From CAZWKQ01 sp964634005 (GTDB taxonomy: Bacteria > Bacteroidota > Bacteroidia > Bacteroidales > JACABE01), in contig CAZWKQ010000001.1 of NCBI GenBank assembly GCA_964634005.1, positions 124,001 through 188,000 on the forward strand: a DNA stretch of 64,000 nucleotides. Reading direction: 5' to 3'. The notes below the pieces were generated by a model. That model was given only the letters and a program-made list of their open reading frames with translations. It ran no database searches and had not been told where the DNA came from. Positions 61,404 to 64,000 of the stretch are shown piece by piece. Numbering within the stretch: position 1 is the stretch's first letter; each line of letters begins with the position of its first letter. The translations under genes and the position numbers were made by a program.

Positions 61404-63240
61404 ACTCAACAGTAACTGATTTAGCTAAGTTTCTGGGTTGGTCGACATTACAACCGCGAAGGACAGCTATATGATAAGCAAGAAGCTGAAGAGGAACAGT
61501 AGCTAAAATAGGGACAAGCATTTCTTTGGTTTCAGGAATTTCAATATAATAGTCGGATAATTCTTTAACCGTTACATCTCCTTCGGTTATCACAGAAATA
61601 ATTCTTCCTTTACGTGCTTTAACTTCCTGAATATTGCTGATAACTTTCTCGTATGTCCCCTTATTGGTAGCAATGACAACAACAGGCATCTGCTCGTCGA
61701 TAAGAGCAATAGGACCATGTTTCATTTCGGCAGCAGGATAACCTTCTGCATGAATATACGAAATTTCCTTTAGCTTTAAAGCACCTTCTAAAGCAACAGG
61801 GAAGTTATATCCTCTTCCAAGGTAAAGGAAATTTCTGGCATAAGTAAATATTTTGGCTATTTCCTTAATATTATCGTTCTGTTTCAAAACTTGGGAAACC
61901 TTATCGGGTATAGATTCCAACTCGTCAACTATTTCCTTAAAAACTTTATTATCAACGGTTCCTTTTTCCTGAGCGATAGCTAAAGCCATAAGCGTAAGAA
62001 CTGCAACCTGTGCGGTAAAAGCCTTAGTGGAAGCTACACCTATTTCAGGACCAGCATGTGTAAACGAGCCTGTATGAGAAGCTCTTGCAATGGAAGAACC
62101 TACAACATTACAAATTCCATAAATAAATGCTCCCTGCGATTTTGCAAGCTCAATAGCAGCAAGAGTATCGGCAGTTTCTCCCGATTGAGAAATAGCTATA
62201 ACTATATCATCAGGATAAATAAGAGGCTTACGATAACGAAACTCCGATGAATATTCAACTTCAACAGGAATACGGGCCAACTCCTCGAACAAATACTCGC
62301 CCACAAGACCTGCATGCCACGATGTTCCGCAGGCAGTTATTATTATTCTTCTTGCTTTTAAAAATTTATCTTTATGATCAATAATACCTGCCAATGATAT
62401 ATAACTAATATCTTTTTGAATTCTTCCTCTGCAGCTGTCTCTTATTGTTTTGGGTTGTTCGAAAATCTCCTTTAACATAAAGTGGTCATAACCTTCTTTT
62501 TCAAGTTGACTTAAATTCATTTCCAACTTGTGAATCAATGGAGTTTTCTCGACATTGCTTATGGTTTTAACTTTCAATTCTTCACCTCTTCTCAAAATTG
62601 CTATCTCTTCATCATCAAGATAAACAACATTTTTGGTATATTCAACTATAGGTGTTGCATCCGAGGCAAGGAAGAAATCATCTTCTCCTATCCCTATAAC
62701 CAAAGGACTTCCTTTGCGAGCTGCTATCAATGTATTAGGATCATCTTTTGATATAATTACTATTGCGTACGCACCAATAACCTGATTTAATGCAAGTTGA
62801 ACAGCATCGAAAACAGAAATATTGTTTGTTTCCTTTATATATTCAATTAATTGTATTAATACTTCTGTATCGGTATTACTTTGAAATACATATCCGTTTT
62901 TAATTAACTCCTCCTTCAAAACGGCATAATTTTCGATTATTCCGTTGTGTATAAGAGCTAAATTTTCTGATTGGGAAAAATGAGGATGAGCATTTACATC
63001 ATTGGGTTCGCCGTGAGTAGCCCAACGAGTATGAGCTATACCTATTGTTCCGCTTATATCTTTACCTTTAACAAAATTTTCAAGATCGGCTACTTTTCCT
63101 TTTGTTTTATAAACATTCAGCTTATTATTCAATATTGCAATACCGGCACTGTCATATCCTCTGTATTCTAAACGGTGAAGACCTTTTATCAGTATCGGAT
63201 ATGCTTCACGTGGACCTATATAACCTACTATACCACACAT
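61402..63240 (-). CDS. glmS: Glutamine--fructose-6-phosphate aminotransferase
   Basis: Makes glucosamine-6-phosphate, the entry to peptidoglycan and LPS amino-sugars. MCGIVGYIGPREAYPILIKGLHRLEYRGYDSAG has the catalytic Cys2 of the glutaminase; HTRWATHGEPNDVNAHPH and the two SIS domains (ACGTSWHAGLV, ISQSGETADT, SPVALEGALKLKEISYIHAEGYPAAEMKHGP-like) follow, ending DQPRNLAKSVTVE. Length 612 is standard. No glmS ribozyme-like leader is possible in the 24-base gap upstream. Confidence 0.97.
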   Translation of the reverse strand: MCGIVGYIGPREAYPILIKGLHRLEYRGYDSAGIAILNNKLNVYKTKGKVADLENFVKGKDISGTIGIAHTRWATHGEPNDVNAHPHFSQSENLALIHNGIIENYAVLKEELIKNGYVFQSNTDTEVLIQLIEYIKETNNISVFDAVQLALNQVIGAYAIVIISKDDPNTLIAARKGSPLVIGIGEDDFFLASDATPIVEYTKNVVYLDDEEIAILRRGEELKVKTISNVEKTPLIHKLEMNLSQLEKEGYDHFMLKEIFEQPKTIRDSCRGRIQKDISYISLAGIIDHKDKFLKARRIIITACGTSWHAGLVGEYLFEELARIPVEVEYSSEFRYRKPLIYPDDIVIAISQSGETADTLAAIELAKSQGAFIYGICNVVGSSIARASHTGSFTHAGPEIGVASTKAFTAQVAVLTLMALAIAQEKGTVDNKVFKEIVDELESIPDKVSQVLKQNDNIKEIAKIFTYARNFLYLGRGYNFPVALEGALKLKEISYIHAEGYPAAEMKHGPIALIDEQMPVVVIATNKGTYEKVISNIQEVKARKGRIISVITEGDVTVKELSDYYIEIPETKEMLVPILATVPLQLLAYHIAVLRGCNVDQPRNLAKSVTVE

Positions 63241-63264
63241 ATTTAAATAGATTTTGGTTAATAT

Positions 63265-64000
63265 TTATTTTATTAAGGTATATTTAATTTCAAGTTTCAA
63301 TCTGTCAGAAAATGTTTTATCCGTTCCTCTCATTATCAATCTGTTAGCGGTAGTTCTACGAGAATCAATTAACATTACAAGACCATAATCGGTATCGGTT
63401 GTATTGAGCATATATTGAATATATCGCGTTATCCTGATACGATATTCTCTTTTGGAAGAATTGTAATTAGCATCAAAGAACGATGAGCCTTCGTCGATAT
63501 AATCGGGCAAAAATGCTGTTTTACCGCTTGAGAGTTTTCTTAAGAGTGTCAAAAGCTTAGGAGGAGTATTATTGTCATTAACATCAATATTACTAAGCAC
63601 CAATACAGCCTCATTTATAACGACTTTCCTGTCTTTAACCCAGTTTCTCAAATAAGGTAATTTTAAGTTTATTTTTACACCTCCCATCGATTGAAGATAT
63701 AATTGTTTAAATCCTTCAGTTGTATCGGCCGGCATTCCTATACCCAATTGTTTTTTTAAATCCAAAGAGGCATTTGAATAACCATAATGATTAAAATTAG
63801 TAAATTTCGAGCATTTGTCATTTATTACAAATATATATTTTTTTTGTGTTGTATCGCCTGAATTTTTGTAATAAATTGTTAAATCTGCTAAAGTTGAATT
63901 CAAATTAAAATAAAGTATCGCCCCCTTGTTGGTTTGAGTTGTTGATAATGGCAATGCTTTGATAAAAAGTCCCTTGAAATAGTCTGTAAACTTATCGTTA
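63265..64000 (-). CDS. DUF4270 family protein (5' end outside window)
   Basis: C-terminal part of a DUF4270 protein; the frame is open to the window edge (DKFTDYFKGLFIKALPL ahead of the residue track), and there is no plausible start inside. The family is Bacteroidota-specific, usually a lipoprotein with a jelly-roll-like domain and the FKGLFIK motif. Ends in KLEIKYTLIK. It lies 24 bases upstream of glmS and could be co-transcribed with it; function unknown. Confidence 0.85.
   Translation of the reverse strand, partial: NDKFTDYFKGLFIKALPLSTTQTNKGAILYFNLNSTLADLTIYYKNSGDTTQKKYIFVINDKCSKFTNFNHYGYSNASLDLKKQLGIGMPADTTEGFKQLYLQSMGGVKINLKLPYLRNWVKDRKVVINEAVLVLSNIDVNDNNTPPKLLTLLRKLSSGKTAFLPDYIDEGSSFFDANYNSSKREYRIRITRYIQYMLNTTDTDYGLVMLIDSRRTTANRLIMRGTDKTFSDRLKLEIKYTLIK

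Noticed and set aside
63241..63264. Possible glmS ribozyme/riboswitch
   Set aside because: Only 24 bases lie between DUF4270 and glmS, too short for that element.

Overview
The window is AT-rich chromosomal DNA from a member of the Bacteroidota, most likely a free-living or gut-type Bacteroidia. The evidence is: several secreted proteins ending in type IX secretion (T9SS) type A or type B sorting domains; Bacteroidota-only families (DUF4296, DUF4292, DUF4270, DUF5723, and a PID-CTERM-like tail); a short HU / 29-residue basic peptide / RNase G locus; TAnnTTTG-type -7 promoter boxes; and an almost complete lack of Shine-Dalgarno sequences. No phage, CRISPR array or resistance island was seen.

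Layout. 1-4.4 kb: 3' part of a fructosamine-kinase-like gene, then a leftward group (DUF4296 lipoprotein, dihydroorotase, DPM1-like glycosyltransferase) and a secreted endonuclease/exonuclease/phosphatase protein. 4.5-9.2 kb: rightward RNase R, adenine deaminase and a Crp/Fnr regulator, meeting a membrane-anchored AraC regulator. 10.7-14.4 kb: a 1093-residue T9SS protein, followed by a repeat-bearing spacer. 14.4-19.9 kb: a leftward operon dut - sugar nucleotidyltransferase - TPR lipoprotein - DUF4292 lipoprotein - EnvC-like protein, read from one -7 box. 20.1-26.4 kb: a small PID-CTERM-like protein and a 1964-residue secreted protein carrying three phosphoesterase modules. 26.8-28.9 kb: HU, the 29-residue basic peptide and RNase E/G. 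28.9-33.2 kb: M20 peptidase, MsbA-like ABC exporter, then PnuC and a NadR-type kinase (NAD salvage).

33.2-49.4 kb is the division and cell-wall (dcw) cluster, all leftward in this transcription order: mraZ, rsmH, ftsL-like, PASTA-containing ftsI, murE, mraY, murD, ftsW, murG, murC, ftsQ, ftsA, ftsZ, gatB/yqeY-like. Genes mostly touch or overlap by a few bases. murF and ddl are not in it. MurE carries the DNPR motif expected for meso-diaminopimelate addition. tRNA-Glu and rpsT lie just upstream on the other strand.

50.3-56.7 kb is an accessory stretch: a small TPR protein, a Cys-rich lipoprotein, two T9SS cargo proteins, and a second, decayed copy of the 3' end of one of them. The decayed copy carries a Trp-to-stop change and is joined directly to a broken IS30-family transposase start. 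56.7-61.4 kb: an Rrf2 regulator followed by a tight three-gene envelope set (unrecognised secreted protein, unrecognised lipoprotein, DUF5723 barrel-like protein). 61.4-64 kb: glmS and the 3' part of a DUF4270 gene.

I did not find a clearly new defence or mobile system. The best candidates for something undescribed are the three-phosphoesterase secreted protein with its PID-CTERM neighbour, the three-gene envelope set at 57.3-61.4 kb, and the duplicated T9SS-tail/hairpin unit at 51.2 and 55.7 kb.
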